Made by a program: the position numbers and the translations under genes | Shown here: one piece after another, positions 46,360 through 55,186 of the stretch | Position numbering within the stretch: position 1 is the stretch's first letter | How the letters are laid out: each line of letters starts with the position of its first letter | Notes under the pieces: model-generated | Told to the model about the DNA's origin: nothing | Databases searched by the model: none | The model's input: the letters and a program-made list of their open reading frames with translations, nothing else | NCBI RefSeq assembly: GCF_965219885.1 | Contig: NZ_CBDCOT010000008.1 | Coordinates: 558,001-622,000, forward strand | Origin: Curvivirga sp965219885 | Lineage (GTDB): Bacteria; Pseudomonadota; Alphaproteobacteria; UBA8366; Aestuariispiraceae | Reading direction: 5' to 3' | Length of the DNA: 64,000 nt

Positions 46360-47631
46360 TTAAGAACTTAAAACAGTTTCATCAGCCTTGGTGACCATGG
46401 CTTGCAACAGAACTTGCCCGCCAGCCTCACACCATTCCGGTGTCGCATCTTCCACTTCGTTATGACTGATGCCATCAACACATGGAATAAAGATCATGCC
46501 TGTTGGCGTTACCTTGGATAAATAACATGCATCATGACCTGCACCTGACACCATATCTCGATTAGAATATCCACCAAGCTCCACTCCATCACGAACCGCT
46601 TTCACACATGAATCTTCAAACTTGATCGGTGCATAATACCAAATTTGTTCGAAATCCATTTCAAGGCCGATACCTTTGGTGATTTCGTCCACAGCTTCGC
46701 GTAATTCCTTATCCATCTTAGCCAGAATTTCATCATCAGGATGGCGGAAATCAACAGTCAAAAAGACCTTACCCGGGATTACATTTCGGGAATTTGGATA
46801 ATTTTCGAGCATACCAACTGTCGCACAGGCAAAAGGTTGGTTTTCCATACCAATCCGATTGACAGCCTCAACAATACGGGAGGCGCCTAATAATGCGTCT
46901 TTACGCAAATGCATAGGTGTAGGCCCCGCATGTGCTTCCACCCCGGTCAGGGTGATTTCATACCAGCGTTGTCCTTGAGCATCCGTTACGACGCCAATAG
47001 TCTTTTCTTCATCCTCAAGGATCGGTCCTTGTTCGATATGAGCTTCAAAATAAGCGCCCACTGGGTGACCATCGATATTTGGCTCATCAGGGCCGGCATA
47101 ACCAATACGCTCCAATTCTTCGCCCATAGTTTTGCCATCACTATCCGCACGACTTAACCCATATTCAAGGTCGAATACCTTGGCAAATACACCTGAAGAA
47201 ACCATTGCAGGGGCAAAACGTGACCCTTCTTCATTGGTCCAGACAGCAACTTCAATTGGTGCCTCTGTCTCATAATCCGCATCATTCAAGGCACGTACAA
47301 CTTCAAGACCAGCTAACACACCATAAACCCCGTCAAATCGCCCTCCCGTTGGCTGACTGTCTAAATGGCTACCTGTCATGATCGGTTTTAGATCAGGGTT
47401 CCGACCCTCACGGCGCGCAAAGATATTCCCCATTTTATCAATGCGAATAGAACATCCAGCCTCCTTACACCATTGAATAAACAGATCACGGCCTTCTTTA
47501 TCAATATCGGTCAGGGCAAGACGGCACACGCCGCCTTTTTCTGTTGCACCGATCTTGGCCATATCCATCAAACTTTGCCAAAGCCGATCCCCACTGATGC
47601 TCAAATTACGATGTTTTGCGATGACATTCAT
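46360..47631 (-). CDS. M20-family Zn-dependent hydrolase (HyuC/allantoate amidohydrolase type)
   Basis: 423 residues. The two-metal site is read from TGSHLDSQPTGGRFDGVYGVLAG (first histidine and aspartate), WTNEEGSRFAP (glutamates), AHIEQGPILE and the late SGAGHDACYL histidine. This branch contains N-carbamoyl-L-amino-acid hydrolase, beta-ureidopropionase and allantoate amidohydrolase. It is the third gene of the preT-preA operon (15 bp gap), so hydrolysis of N-carbamoyl-beta-alanine is likely. The region thus has two unrelated enzymes that could do the same step; one may serve thymine or a hydantoin instead. Confidence 0.83.
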   Translation of the reverse strand: MNVIAKHRNLSISGDRLWQSLMDMAKIGATEKGGVCRLALTDIDKEGRDLFIQWCKEAGCSIRIDKMGNIFARREGRNPDLKPIMTGSHLDSQPTGGRFDGVYGVLAGLEVVRALNDADYETEAPIEVAVWTNEEGSRFAPAMVSSGVFAKVFDLEYGLSRADSDGKTMGEELERIGYAGPDEPNIDGHPVGAYFEAHIEQGPILEDEEKTIGVVTDAQGQRWYEITLTGVEAHAGPTPMHLRKDALLGASRIVEAVNRIGMENQPFACATVGMLENYPNSRNVIPGKVFLTVDFRHPDDEILAKMDKELREAVDEITKGIGLEMDFEQIWYYAPIKFEDSCVKAVRDGVELGGYSNRDMVSGAGHDACYLSKVTPTGMIFIPCVDGISHNEVEDATPEWCEAGGQVLLQAMVTKADETVLSS

Positions 47632-47646
47632 GAATATATACCCCTT

Positions 47647-48924
47647 TTATTCAGCAGCTAAACGCATTGGATTTAACGGATGTTCCGGCCATGTCAGATG
47701 TGATTGACCATCGTCAACACGCTTCATCGTGATACAATCCTGTACCGGACAAACATGCAGACATAGGTTACAGCCCACGCATTCATCATCTATCACCGTA
47801 TATTCATTACCACCATCTGGTTTTGCGACCTTGGTAATCGCCTGATGTGATGTATCTTCACAAGCAATATGGCAACGGCCACATTCAATACATTCATCCT
47901 TATTAATAACGGCCTTAATGTCATAATTCATATTCAGGTCGTTCCAGTTCACCGTATTTGGTGTCGCCATCCCACGGAAGTCATCAATTGATTGATATCC
48001 TTTTTCATCCATCCAGTTGGATAGACCGTCGATCATGTCCTCAACGATTCGGAAACCAAACAACATAGCAGCTGTACAAACCTGAACGCCACTTGCACCA
48101 AGCGCAATAAATTCAGCTGCATCACGCCAGTTACTTACACCACCAATCGCTGACATCTCAAGATCACGTGTCTCCGGATTGCGGGCGATTTCACCCACCA
48201 TATTCAAAGCAATCGGTTTTACAGCAGAACCACAATACCCACCATGTGATCCTTTACCATCAACAGTAGGTGTTGGCGCCATAGCATCCAGATCAACGCT
48301 GACAATAGAGTTAACCGTATTAATCAAGGAGACAGCGTCAGCATTACCATGATAAGCGGCTTCTGCGGGTACTAGAATATCCGTAATATTTGGGGTCAAT
48401 TTGGTAAAGACAGGAATATCTACAACCTCTTTTACCCAACGCGTCACATTCTCAACCATTTCAGGGACTTGGCCAATTGCTGACCCCATGCCGCGTTCAC
48501 ACATACCATGTGGGCAACCAAGATTAAGTTCCAGTCCTTGCACGCCAGATTCTGCAATTTTTATAGCAAGCGTTTTCCATGCATTTTCTTCAACAGGTGC
48601 CATCATAGACCCGATGATCACACGATCCGGCCATTCTTCGCGAACTTCACGGATTTCCTGAAGATTCACTTCCAACGGACGATCTGTAATCAATTCAATA
48701 TTATTGATCCCGAGAACACCACGGTTACTGTCATGATGGGCGCCATAGCGGCTGGACATATTAACCACAGGTGGATCAATACCTAGTGTCTTCCAGACAA
48801 CGCCACCCCAGCCTGCTTCAAAAGCACGTACAACATTATATTTCTTATCTGTTGGCGGTGCAGATGCTAACCAAAACGGGTTGATACTTTCAACGCCACC
48901 AATTTTACAACGTAAATCAGCCAT
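47647..48924 (-). CDS. preA: NAD-dependent dihydropyrimidine dehydrogenase subunit PreA
   Basis: 425 residues. An FMN TIM barrel (about 1-310, with NPFWLASAPPT, LELNLGCPHGMCERGMG and FTKLTPNITDI) is followed by a two-cluster ferredoxin domain: CIECGRCHIACED at about 340 and CVGCNLCLHVCPVQDCI at about 375. PreA with PreT reduces uracil and thymine to their dihydro forms with NADH. It lies 15 bp after preT and 15 bp before the M20 gene. An EPR-visible iron-sulfur protein is expected. Confidence 0.94.
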   Translation of the reverse strand: MADLRCKIGGVESINPFWLASAPPTDKKYNVVRAFEAGWGGVVWKTLGIDPPVVNMSSRYGAHHDSNRGVLGINNIELITDRPLEVNLQEIREVREEWPDRVIIGSMMAPVEENAWKTLAIKIAESGVQGLELNLGCPHGMCERGMGSAIGQVPEMVENVTRWVKEVVDIPVFTKLTPNITDILVPAEAAYHGNADAVSLINTVNSIVSVDLDAMAPTPTVDGKGSHGGYCGSAVKPIALNMVGEIARNPETRDLEMSAIGGVSNWRDAAEFIALGASGVQVCTAAMLFGFRIVEDMIDGLSNWMDEKGYQSIDDFRGMATPNTVNWNDLNMNYDIKAVINKDECIECGRCHIACEDTSHQAITKVAKPDGGNEYTVIDDECVGCNLCLHVCPVQDCITMKRVDDGQSHLTWPEHPLNPMRLAAE

Positions 48925-48939
48925 TATCCCTACTCCTTC

Positions 48940-50277
48940 TTACGCGCTTAGGAAGCGGGTCATAGCTTCAGCCGCTTTCGCCCCGTCATCTACAGATTGA
49001 ACAGTTAAGTCTTCGCCAGTTTTGATACAATCGCCCCCCGCAAACACGCCAGCGATAGAAGTTTGATAATCGTCACCGATCTTGATTTTACCGCCATCAA
49101 TTTCAAGGCCCGCAAGTGGACCTGTTTCTAAAACTTGACCAATTGCCTTTAAAACTTGATCCGCAGGTAACTCATAAGTCTTACCTGTACCAACCAGTTT
49201 GCCACCATCAACCATCGTACGCTCAAAGGACATACCTTCGACTTTGCCATTACCTTTAATACCGACAGGTTTTGACCATAGTCGGATATTAACGCCATTC
49301 ACTTGCGCTAGATCTTGTTCCCATTCAGTGGCTGTCATTTGCTCTGCGCCGCGACGATACACCAAAGTCACATCAGATGCGCCTAGACGCTTGGCTTGAA
49401 CAGCAGCATCGATCGCCGTATTACCGCCACCAATCACAACAACATTATCACCGACATTCACATCCGTTTTCTTATCTGCCTGACGTAATTCTTCGATAAA
49501 GTTAATTGCACTTTCAACGCCTTTTTTATCTTCACCTTCAAGACCAAGCGCGTTTACGTCTCCAAGGCCAACACCAATAAAGACAGCATCAAATTCAGCT
49601 TTTAAACTTTCAAGGCTAATGGCGCCACCCAAAGCTTTATCATACTCAATTGAGATGCCGCCAATTTCCAAAAGAAAATCAACTTCTCTTTGGGCAAAAT
49701 CATCAACCATTTTATAAGCGGCTAAACCATATTCATTAAGTCCGCCTGCTTTTGGCTTTGCTTCAAATACAGTTACATCATGTCCCGCCATCGCAGAACG
49801 ATGCGCGCAGGATAAACCAGCCGGACCAGCACCAATAACAGCAATTTTCTTACCTGTGGATGCGGCTCTGAAAAATGGATGTGGCACATTCATTTCCATT
49901 AAACCATCAACTGCATGACGTTGTAGTTGACCGATTTTTACAGGTTCCTCACCCGTCGCATTTTTCACACAGGATCCTTCGCACAACACTTCTGTCGGGC
50001 AGACACGCGCACATGTCCCGCCCATAATGTTAGACGATAAGATCGTCTTTGCGGAACCAGTGATATTGCCAGTGCTGATCTGATGAATGAATTTTGGAAT
50101 ATCGATGGATGTAGGACAAGCTGTCACGCAAGGTGCATCATAACAATATAAACAACGGGAACTTTCCGCCATTGCCTGCGTTTCACTTAGCGCAGGATGA
50201 ATATCACCAAAATTTGCTTCGATCTGTGCAGCATCCATTGGGCGCCCATCGGCAGACCCAGTAAATCTTTTGCTCAT
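48940..50277 (-). CDS. preT: Dihydropyrimidine dehydrogenase subunit PreT
   Basis: 445 residues. Two N-terminal cysteine groups (SSRCLYCYDAPCVTACP and GGTCARVCPTEVLCEGSC) bind iron-sulfur clusters; the FAD motif is AVIGAGPAGLSCAHRSA at about residue 140, and the NAD motif VVIGGGNTAIDAAVQAKR at about 275. It is the NADH-oxidising partner of PreA. It is the first gene of the operon preT-preA-M20 hydrolase, and a RutR operator lies about 250 bp upstream. Glutamate synthase small subunit is a homolog but is excluded by the neighbours. Confidence 0.93.
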   Translation of the reverse strand: MSKRFTGSADGRPMDAAQIEANFGDIHPALSETQAMAESSRCLYCYDAPCVTACPTSIDIPKFIHQISTGNITGSAKTILSSNIMGGTCARVCPTEVLCEGSCVKNATGEEPVKIGQLQRHAVDGLMEMNVPHPFFRAASTGKKIAVIGAGPAGLSCAHRSAMAGHDVTVFEAKPKAGGLNEYGLAAYKMVDDFAQREVDFLLEIGGISIEYDKALGGAISLESLKAEFDAVFIGVGLGDVNALGLEGEDKKGVESAINFIEELRQADKKTDVNVGDNVVVIGGGNTAIDAAVQAKRLGASDVTLVYRRGAEQMTATEWEQDLAQVNGVNIRLWSKPVGIKGNGKVEGMSFERTMVDGGKLVGTGKTYELPADQVLKAIGQVLETGPLAGLEIDGGKIKIGDDYQTSIAGVFAGGDCIKTGEDLTVQSVDDGAKAAEAMTRFLSA

Positions 50278-50658
50278 AAATAAGCCCTCTCTTGATCCTG
50301 TTCAATGAGAGGCACGTCACCTGTGATAAGGAAATGGAATTTGCAAATAGATATCCTTACGGATGCTCCAACTATATTTGCGTCAAACAAGGTGGCTCAT
50401 TTTCTGAGTTCTATGCCTTGTCGTTTTGTGACCCTTAACCACAGGAATTGATCGGCTTCCTTTTTGGATTTTGTCTCAATCAATTCTTTTATATGCCTCC
50501 CGGCTAAATTAACAATGGACAATCTTGACCAAATGGTCAAGAATAAAATTATTACGAGATAGATCAGACATTAATAACTTAATAACAAATATGACCAAGA
50601 ATCTGATAAAATCCTTTTAATTTCTTATAGTTCAGGACAGAAAGATACTATCCATTTC
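50278..50658. other. Divergent regulatory interval between preT and the BASS-like gene
   Basis: About 380 bp without a gene. It holds a second RutR operator at 50525, nearer the rightward transporter. I see no clear promoter hexamers. Confidence 0.65.
50525..50540. promoter_or_regulatory. RutR operator between preT and the transporter gene
   Basis: TTGACCA-AA-TGGTCAA, identical over 18 bases (with outer C and G) to the site at 41422. It is 248 bp before the preT start and 119 bp before the transporter start, so both could respond to uracil. Confidence 0.87.
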
Positions 50659-51579
50659 ATGATCGAAAAAATTGCAAAAAATGCATTTTGGCTGGTGCTA
50701 TCAGCGATGATACTCGGCTTTTTTGTACCAATCGTGAGTCATACAATTCGTCCCTATACTTTCGCATTTCTGTTTGGGGTCATGTTATGTGCACTCATGC
50801 GAATGCCTGATCCTGATTTTGCCCATGCAAAAGAAAAACAAAAAACACGTATGAGTATTTTGATCATCTGGCAGCTTTTTTTGACACCCGCGATTGTCTG
50901 GGGATTTTGCAAACTTGCCCAATTGCCAGATACACTCTCAACAGCCTTAATCGCTTGTGCATGTGCAGGCCCCGTTTTCTCAACACCTGCATTTGCAAAA
51001 TTAAATAATCTTGATGCAGGCTTCACTATTCAAAATGTGGTCATATCAAGTTTGTTAATGCCCATTTCCTTACTAGTCGCCGGGCTTCTCTTTTTACCCG
51101 TCATTCCTGATATTGATCTGCAAACATTTATCATCAGAGTGTTGATATTTTTATTCCTGCCATTTGTAATCGCCTATATCTATCGACGTTTGATCCAAAC
51201 AGAAATGCAACAAAAACTTGATATGAGACTTGGAGCATTAACAACTATCTGCCTTTGTTTAATGGCCTGCTCATTGATGGACGGATTATTAAATAAAGCA
51301 ATTAACGACCCATATAAAATCGCTAGTTTAATAGTTTTGGTTATCAGTTTTAATCTGACATTGCAGGCGATCAGCAGCTATCTATTCAAACCGATGGACA
51401 AAAAAACAGCCCTAAATGCAGGGCTGGTTTGTGGATATAGAAACTGGACATTAACTTTGGCAATTACAGCTGGATCACTGGGAGAAGATTTCACAGCTCT
51501 TGTTGCTCTTGGCCAGTTCGGGGTGATGTTACTCCCCTTACCTAGCCTCAATTTTTTTGATCGGTTCATAAAAGCCTAA
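50659..51579 (+). CDS. BASS-type (bile acid:sodium symporter-like) membrane transporter
   Basis: 306 residues with about nine to ten hydrophobic segments. The pattern of a helical core with ACAGPVFSTPAFAKLN and NAGLVCGYRNWTLTLA, and length near 300, fits the BASS superfamily. Its promoter interval holds a RutR operator, which points to a role in uptake or export related to pyrimidines or beta-alanine (inference). The specific family cannot be settled from sequence; other ten-helix transporters are possible. A 9-bp stem (GGCGGCTGA/TCAGCCGCC at 51588-51609) lies at its end, overlapping the end of the next gene. Confidence 0.65.
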   Translation: MIEKIAKNAFWLVLSAMILGFFVPIVSHTIRPYTFAFLFGVMLCALMRMPDPDFAHAKEKQKTRMSILIIWQLFLTPAIVWGFCKLAQLPDTLSTALIACACAGPVFSTPAFAKLNNLDAGFTIQNVVISSLLMPISLLVAGLLFLPVIPDIDLQTFIIRVLIFLFLPFVIAYIYRRLIQTEMQQKLDMRLGALTTICLCLMACSLMDGLLNKAINDPYKIASLIVLVISFNLTLQAISSYLFKPMDKKTALNAGLVCGYRNWTLTLAITAGSLGEDFTALVALGQFGVMLLPLPSLNFFDRFIKA

Positions 51580-51596
51580 ATGTGGTGGGCGGCTGA

Positions 51597-52862
51597 TTAT
51601 TCAGCCGCCGCCGCAGACATTGTCAAAGGTCGTTCTTTCACTGGCAAATGAATAATTGCAGAGAAAGCACCGACCCCGACACCGATCCACCATACAAGAT
51701 CATATGTACCATAAGCATCATAGAATACACCGCCTAGATACACGCCCATGAAACTGCCGAGTTGATGTGATAGGAAAACAAGCCCGTATAAAGTGCCCAT
51801 ATATTTCAAACCATAGATATAAGCGACCAAACCGGATGTTAATGGCACTGTTGCCAACCATAATGCGCCCATCGCCACAGAGAAAATCATAACTGACCAA
51901 GGTGTCATTGGGAAAATGATAAATAGGGCCCCGACGATTGTGCGTAAGACGTAAATAGTGACCAACAAATATTTCTTGGAATATTTCTTACCCAGAGCCC
52001 CCGCTGCAATCGCACCAACAATGTTGGCAACGCCAATCACAGCTAAAGAGAATGCGCCTAATGCAGAGGTACTGTCGATACCAATATCACGTAAGATGCT
52101 ATCTGTTGGAATGCCTAGACAAACCTCAGTTACATATGCCGGGAAATGCGCCGTAATAAACGCTAATTGGAAACCACAGGAAAAGAAACCAAGAAAGATC
52201 ATCGCATAACTTGGGTCTCTTAGTGCTTTCACCAACACTTCCCCAAGGCTTTCTTCCAATTCAACTTTGGTCGCCATTTTTTCAGTGCGTAACATTGGCA
52301 ATACAACCAACACTGCAATGATAGCCACAGCAAATACTAAAAAGACATTTGACCAGTTCATATATTGTAATAGCGCATTGGCAATTGGTGGACCAATCAC
52401 TTGGCCTGCAGAACCTGCCGCCGTTGCAATACCAAGTGCTAGGGAACGATTTTCTGCAGAAGCACTACGGCCTACCACAGCTAAAATCACACCAAAACCT
52501 GTACCTGCGATACCAAACCCAACAAAGATTTCATATAGCTGATGTCCAAGTGGTGTTGTAGAATATGCGCTTAAAACCAACCCTAAAGCATAAATAATTG
52601 CACCAAGGATAATTGCCTTCATATCCCCGAATTTTTCTGCCAGCGCCCCAAAAATCGGCTGTCCAATACCCCAAGCCAGATTTTGAATGGCAATCGCCAA
52701 AGAAAACTCATAACGAAGCCAGCCAAATTCCTCAGCAATTGGAATTTGAAACACACCAAAACTTGCGCGGATCGCAAATCCTGTCATTAGAATGATACAT
52801 CCAGCAAACAAGATTGGAGTAAATACGGATGTTTTCTCCGTCGTCGCAGCCTGTACAGTCAT
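51597..52862 (-). CDS. Major facilitator superfamily transporter
   Basis: 421 residues from the ATG at 52862 with AGGG upstream (a TTG at 52883 would be longer). Twelve membrane segments in two halves; motif A-like sequence GQPIFGALAEKFGDMKAI lies between TM2 and TM3. This resembles oxalate/formate or monocarboxylate-type MFS proteins, but no substrate can be named. It is convergent with the BASS-like gene, and its own upstream region has no clear operator. Confidence 0.83.
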   Translation of the reverse strand: MTVQAATTEKTSVFTPILFAGCIILMTGFAIRASFGVFQIPIAEEFGWLRYEFSLAIAIQNLAWGIGQPIFGALAEKFGDMKAIILGAIIYALGLVLSAYSTTPLGHQLYEIFVGFGIAGTGFGVILAVVGRSASAENRSLALGIATAAGSAGQVIGPPIANALLQYMNWSNVFLVFAVAIIAVLVVLPMLRTEKMATKVELEESLGEVLVKALRDPSYAMIFLGFFSCGFQLAFITAHFPAYVTEVCLGIPTDSILRDIGIDSTSALGAFSLAVIGVANIVGAIAAGALGKKYSKKYLLVTIYVLRTIVGALFIIFPMTPWSVMIFSVAMGALWLATVPLTSGLVAYIYGLKYMGTLYGLVFLSHQLGSFMGVYLGGVFYDAYGTYDLVWWIGVGVGAFSAIIHLPVKERPLTMSAAAAE

Positions 52863-53010
52863 AATTCTGATCCCTTTAACCAAGTTCCAAACTTATATCC
52901 CTTAAGTCTGAACCTTTATTCATTTAACAGACAAAATATAGGCTTCGTATTTTGGAAACAATGGATGGTCAGAGAATAACATTTATTCCTAAGAATTTCA
53001 TAAAAGAAAA

Positions 53011-53030
53011 GGCGTGCCAGATGACACGCC
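53011..53030 (-). terminator. Terminator of the MCP gene
   Basis: GGCGTG and CACGCC enclose an eight-base loop; on the minus strand TTTTCTTTT follows. Confidence 0.82.
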
Positions 53031-53055
53031 GTTAAAAACTATAATTTCTATAGAG

Positions 53056-54177
53056 TTAGCTATTCAACACACGTTGTAATTCTTGTGCCTGACTGGCAAG
53101 GTCTTTGGAAACGTCCCGCACTTCCGTTGCGCTTCGATTCACATTTCCAACATTTTGGGTCATGCTGGCAACATGTGTGGAAATTTCTGAGACGCCTGAT
53201 GCAGCTTCCTGTACATTTCGGGCAATTTCATCTGTTGCTTCGCCTTGCTCATGAACTGCTGTTGCAATACCTGCAGATACATCACTGATATTGTTTATAG
53301 AATTTGAAATTTGACCAATTGCACTTACCGCAGATACGGATGCATTTTGTATATTATCGACCTGTACCTTAATGTCTTCAGTCGCGCGTGCAGTTTGATT
53401 AGCAAGGCTCTTAACTTCATTTGCAACAACCGCAAATCCTTTCCCTGCATCCCCCGCACGTGCAGCTTCAATAGTTGCGTTAAGTGCTAATAGATTTGTT
53501 TGGGCGGCAATATCATTAATTAAAGAGACAACGTTTTCAATTTCAGTTGAGGCACGAGACAAACCTTGAACCAGATCATTAGCTGCTTCTGCATCAGATA
53601 CAGCAGCCTGGGCCATATTGGATGATTTAGCTACCTGTTGATTAATATCTTGGATAGAGGTGTTAAGCTGGGTGGCAGCCGAAGCCACGGTATTTGTATT
53701 TGCTCCAGCTTCCTCCGCTCCGGCTGCGACACTAGCTGACAAACTTTCTGTATCAGCAACCGAAGTAGACATATCCTGGGCATTAGCATTTAGTTGGGTA
53801 GAAGCAGCCGTAATCGTGCTAACCAATTCACCAAAGGCATTCATCTTCGTTTCCACACTATCTGCCGCAGAATTGATTTCGGCAACCGCATCCCTATAAG
53901 CACCTAGCATACCATGTTCAGAAACACGCCGATAATAACGATTAGTAGCCATAAATCTCAGCGTTGCAGTTGATTCACGCACATAAGAATCTGTACGATC
54001 AATCATTTCATTAATCTTATGACAAAGCTTACGCTCGACACCTTCCTCCTTGGTAATTCCCGAAACTCTCGCCTCAAAATCCCCTTGGCAAATACGTTCA
54101 ATGACGCCAAGAATCTGCTCTATCGTTTCTTGTCTGACATGATTAATTTTTGGCCCTTTATTTGCGCGTCTAAACAT
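53056..54177 (-). CDS. Soluble methyl-accepting chemotaxis protein
   Basis: 373 residues with no membrane segment. After an N-terminal helical region (about 1-110) comes an MCP signalling domain whose conserved tip reads NLLALNATIEAARAGDAGKG and FAVVANEVKSLANQTARATED. The lack of a transmembrane sensor and the coupled upstream PAS gene suggest a cytoplasmic sensor complex. AAGGAGAG gives a strong ribosome binding site, so this is a separate gene and not a frameshifted tail of the PAS gene, which it overlaps by eight bases. The signal is probably redox, oxygen or energy state. Confidence 0.86.
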   Translation of the reverse strand: MFRRANKGPKINHVRQETIEQILGVIERICQGDFEARVSGITKEEGVERKLCHKINEMIDRTDSYVRESTATLRFMATNRYYRRVSEHGMLGAYRDAVAEINSAADSVETKMNAFGELVSTITAASTQLNANAQDMSTSVADTESLSASVAAGAEEAGANTNTVASAATQLNTSIQDINQQVAKSSNMAQAAVSDAEAANDLVQGLSRASTEIENVVSLINDIAAQTNLLALNATIEAARAGDAGKGFAVVANEVKSLANQTARATEDIKVQVDNIQNASVSAVSAIGQISNSINNISDVSAGIATAVHEQGEATDEIARNVQEAASGVSEISTHVASMTQNVGNVNRSATEVRDVSKDLASQAQELQRVLNS

Positions 54178-54700
54178 GCTTACTCTCCTTGGCTAATTGA
54201 GCCATAAATTCATTATATTCCATTCCTTTATCAGCTAGGATTTCATTTAAAGCAGTCATGGAATCTCTAATTCCCTGCTTGCGATTTGATGCAGTTTCTT
54301 CAATCTTTCTCAGTTGGTCATATAATGGCTCAATAATCGACTGTACGATCTTTGGATCAGGAACCCGTCGTGTAGAATGATATCCTACAACCTGCTTGTT
54401 AAGGATACTTGGTGTGACATGTGCTAACACCCAATAGTGATCCCCGTTTTTAGTAGAATTCACAACATAGGCAAACACCTCGTGTTTTTCCTTTATCCGC
54501 TCCCACAAAAATTCGAAAATTACACGCGGCATATTTGGATTACGTATCATGCTATGAGGTTGGCCAATCACCTCATCTTCTGTGTAACCCGCGATGTTTA
54601 AGAAAACATCATTTGCATATGTAATTCTACCCTTTAGATCCGTCTTACTGACAATCAAACTTTCATGATCAAAAAATACTTCTTTCCCCTGATAACGCAT
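54170..54700 (-). CDS. Aer-like PAS-domain protein
   Basis: 176 residues. The PAS domain (about 15-110) has the Aer signature RNPNMPRVIFEFLW and KGRITYANDVFLNIAGYTEDEVIGQ, as in the FAD-binding PAS of aerotaxis receptors. A C-terminal helical part of about 60 residues follows and may dimerise. The gene overlaps the MCP gene by eight bases. Together they look like an aerotaxis receptor divided into two proteins. FAD binding is likely but not proven by sequence. Confidence 0.83.
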   Translation of the reverse strand: MRYQGKEVFFDHESLIVSKTDLKGRITYANDVFLNIAGYTEDEVIGQPHSMIRNPNMPRVIFEFLWERIKEKHEVFAYVVNSTKNGDHYWVLAHVTPSILNKQVVGYHSTRRVPDPKIVQSIIEPLYDQLRKIEETASNRKQGIRDSMTALNEILADKGMEYNEFMAQLAKESKHV

Positions 54701-55186
54701 ATGCGCCCCCGTCTTAAAATCACATAGATATCGAACACCCCAACAAAATGCCCCCCAGCATTTCTATGTTTTATTACCAATCTAAGGGAAAAGTTTCATA
54801 AAGCTGATATTCTATGTAAAGACCTTTGCAAGAAAAACATTCACCATAATATACAGAATTCATTGAATATTTTAATTTTCCTCATCTAAATTAGGTGAGT
54901 AAATTCTAGTAACTTTACCAACCGAAAAAGGAATACCAACATCATCATCCAAACTTATAATTACTTTTTTAAATATTCTAATTATACAACTGATCAATTT
55001 TTAACGATATTTTATCAATTATTAATCTTACATTAATAAATCACATAATTTTTAATAATATTAAATTTTATGTAATATTTCATATTCTATCATTTCTAGA
55101 ATATAAAATATTCACACAAGCTATTTCTGTGATAAGCTTTGCATGAATGAATTCCCCTATAACAAAATAACTTAGGGTTGAGTCTT
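54701..55186. other. AT-rich gene-free gap before the solute-binding protein
   Basis: About 485 bp, very AT-rich, between divergent genes. I find no coding frame, clear hairpin, or repeat. A promoter for the rightward gene is expected near its right end. A small RNA cannot be excluded. Confidence 0.5.

Noticed and set aside
53056..54700. Frameshifted single Aer gene
   Set aside because: The MCP gene has its own strong ribosome binding site (AAGGAGAG) and start, so a true two-gene pair is likelier.
54701..55186. Small gene or ncRNA in the AT-rich gap
   Set aside because: No reading frame with a start signal, no stable hairpin and no promoter-terminator pair could be found by eye.
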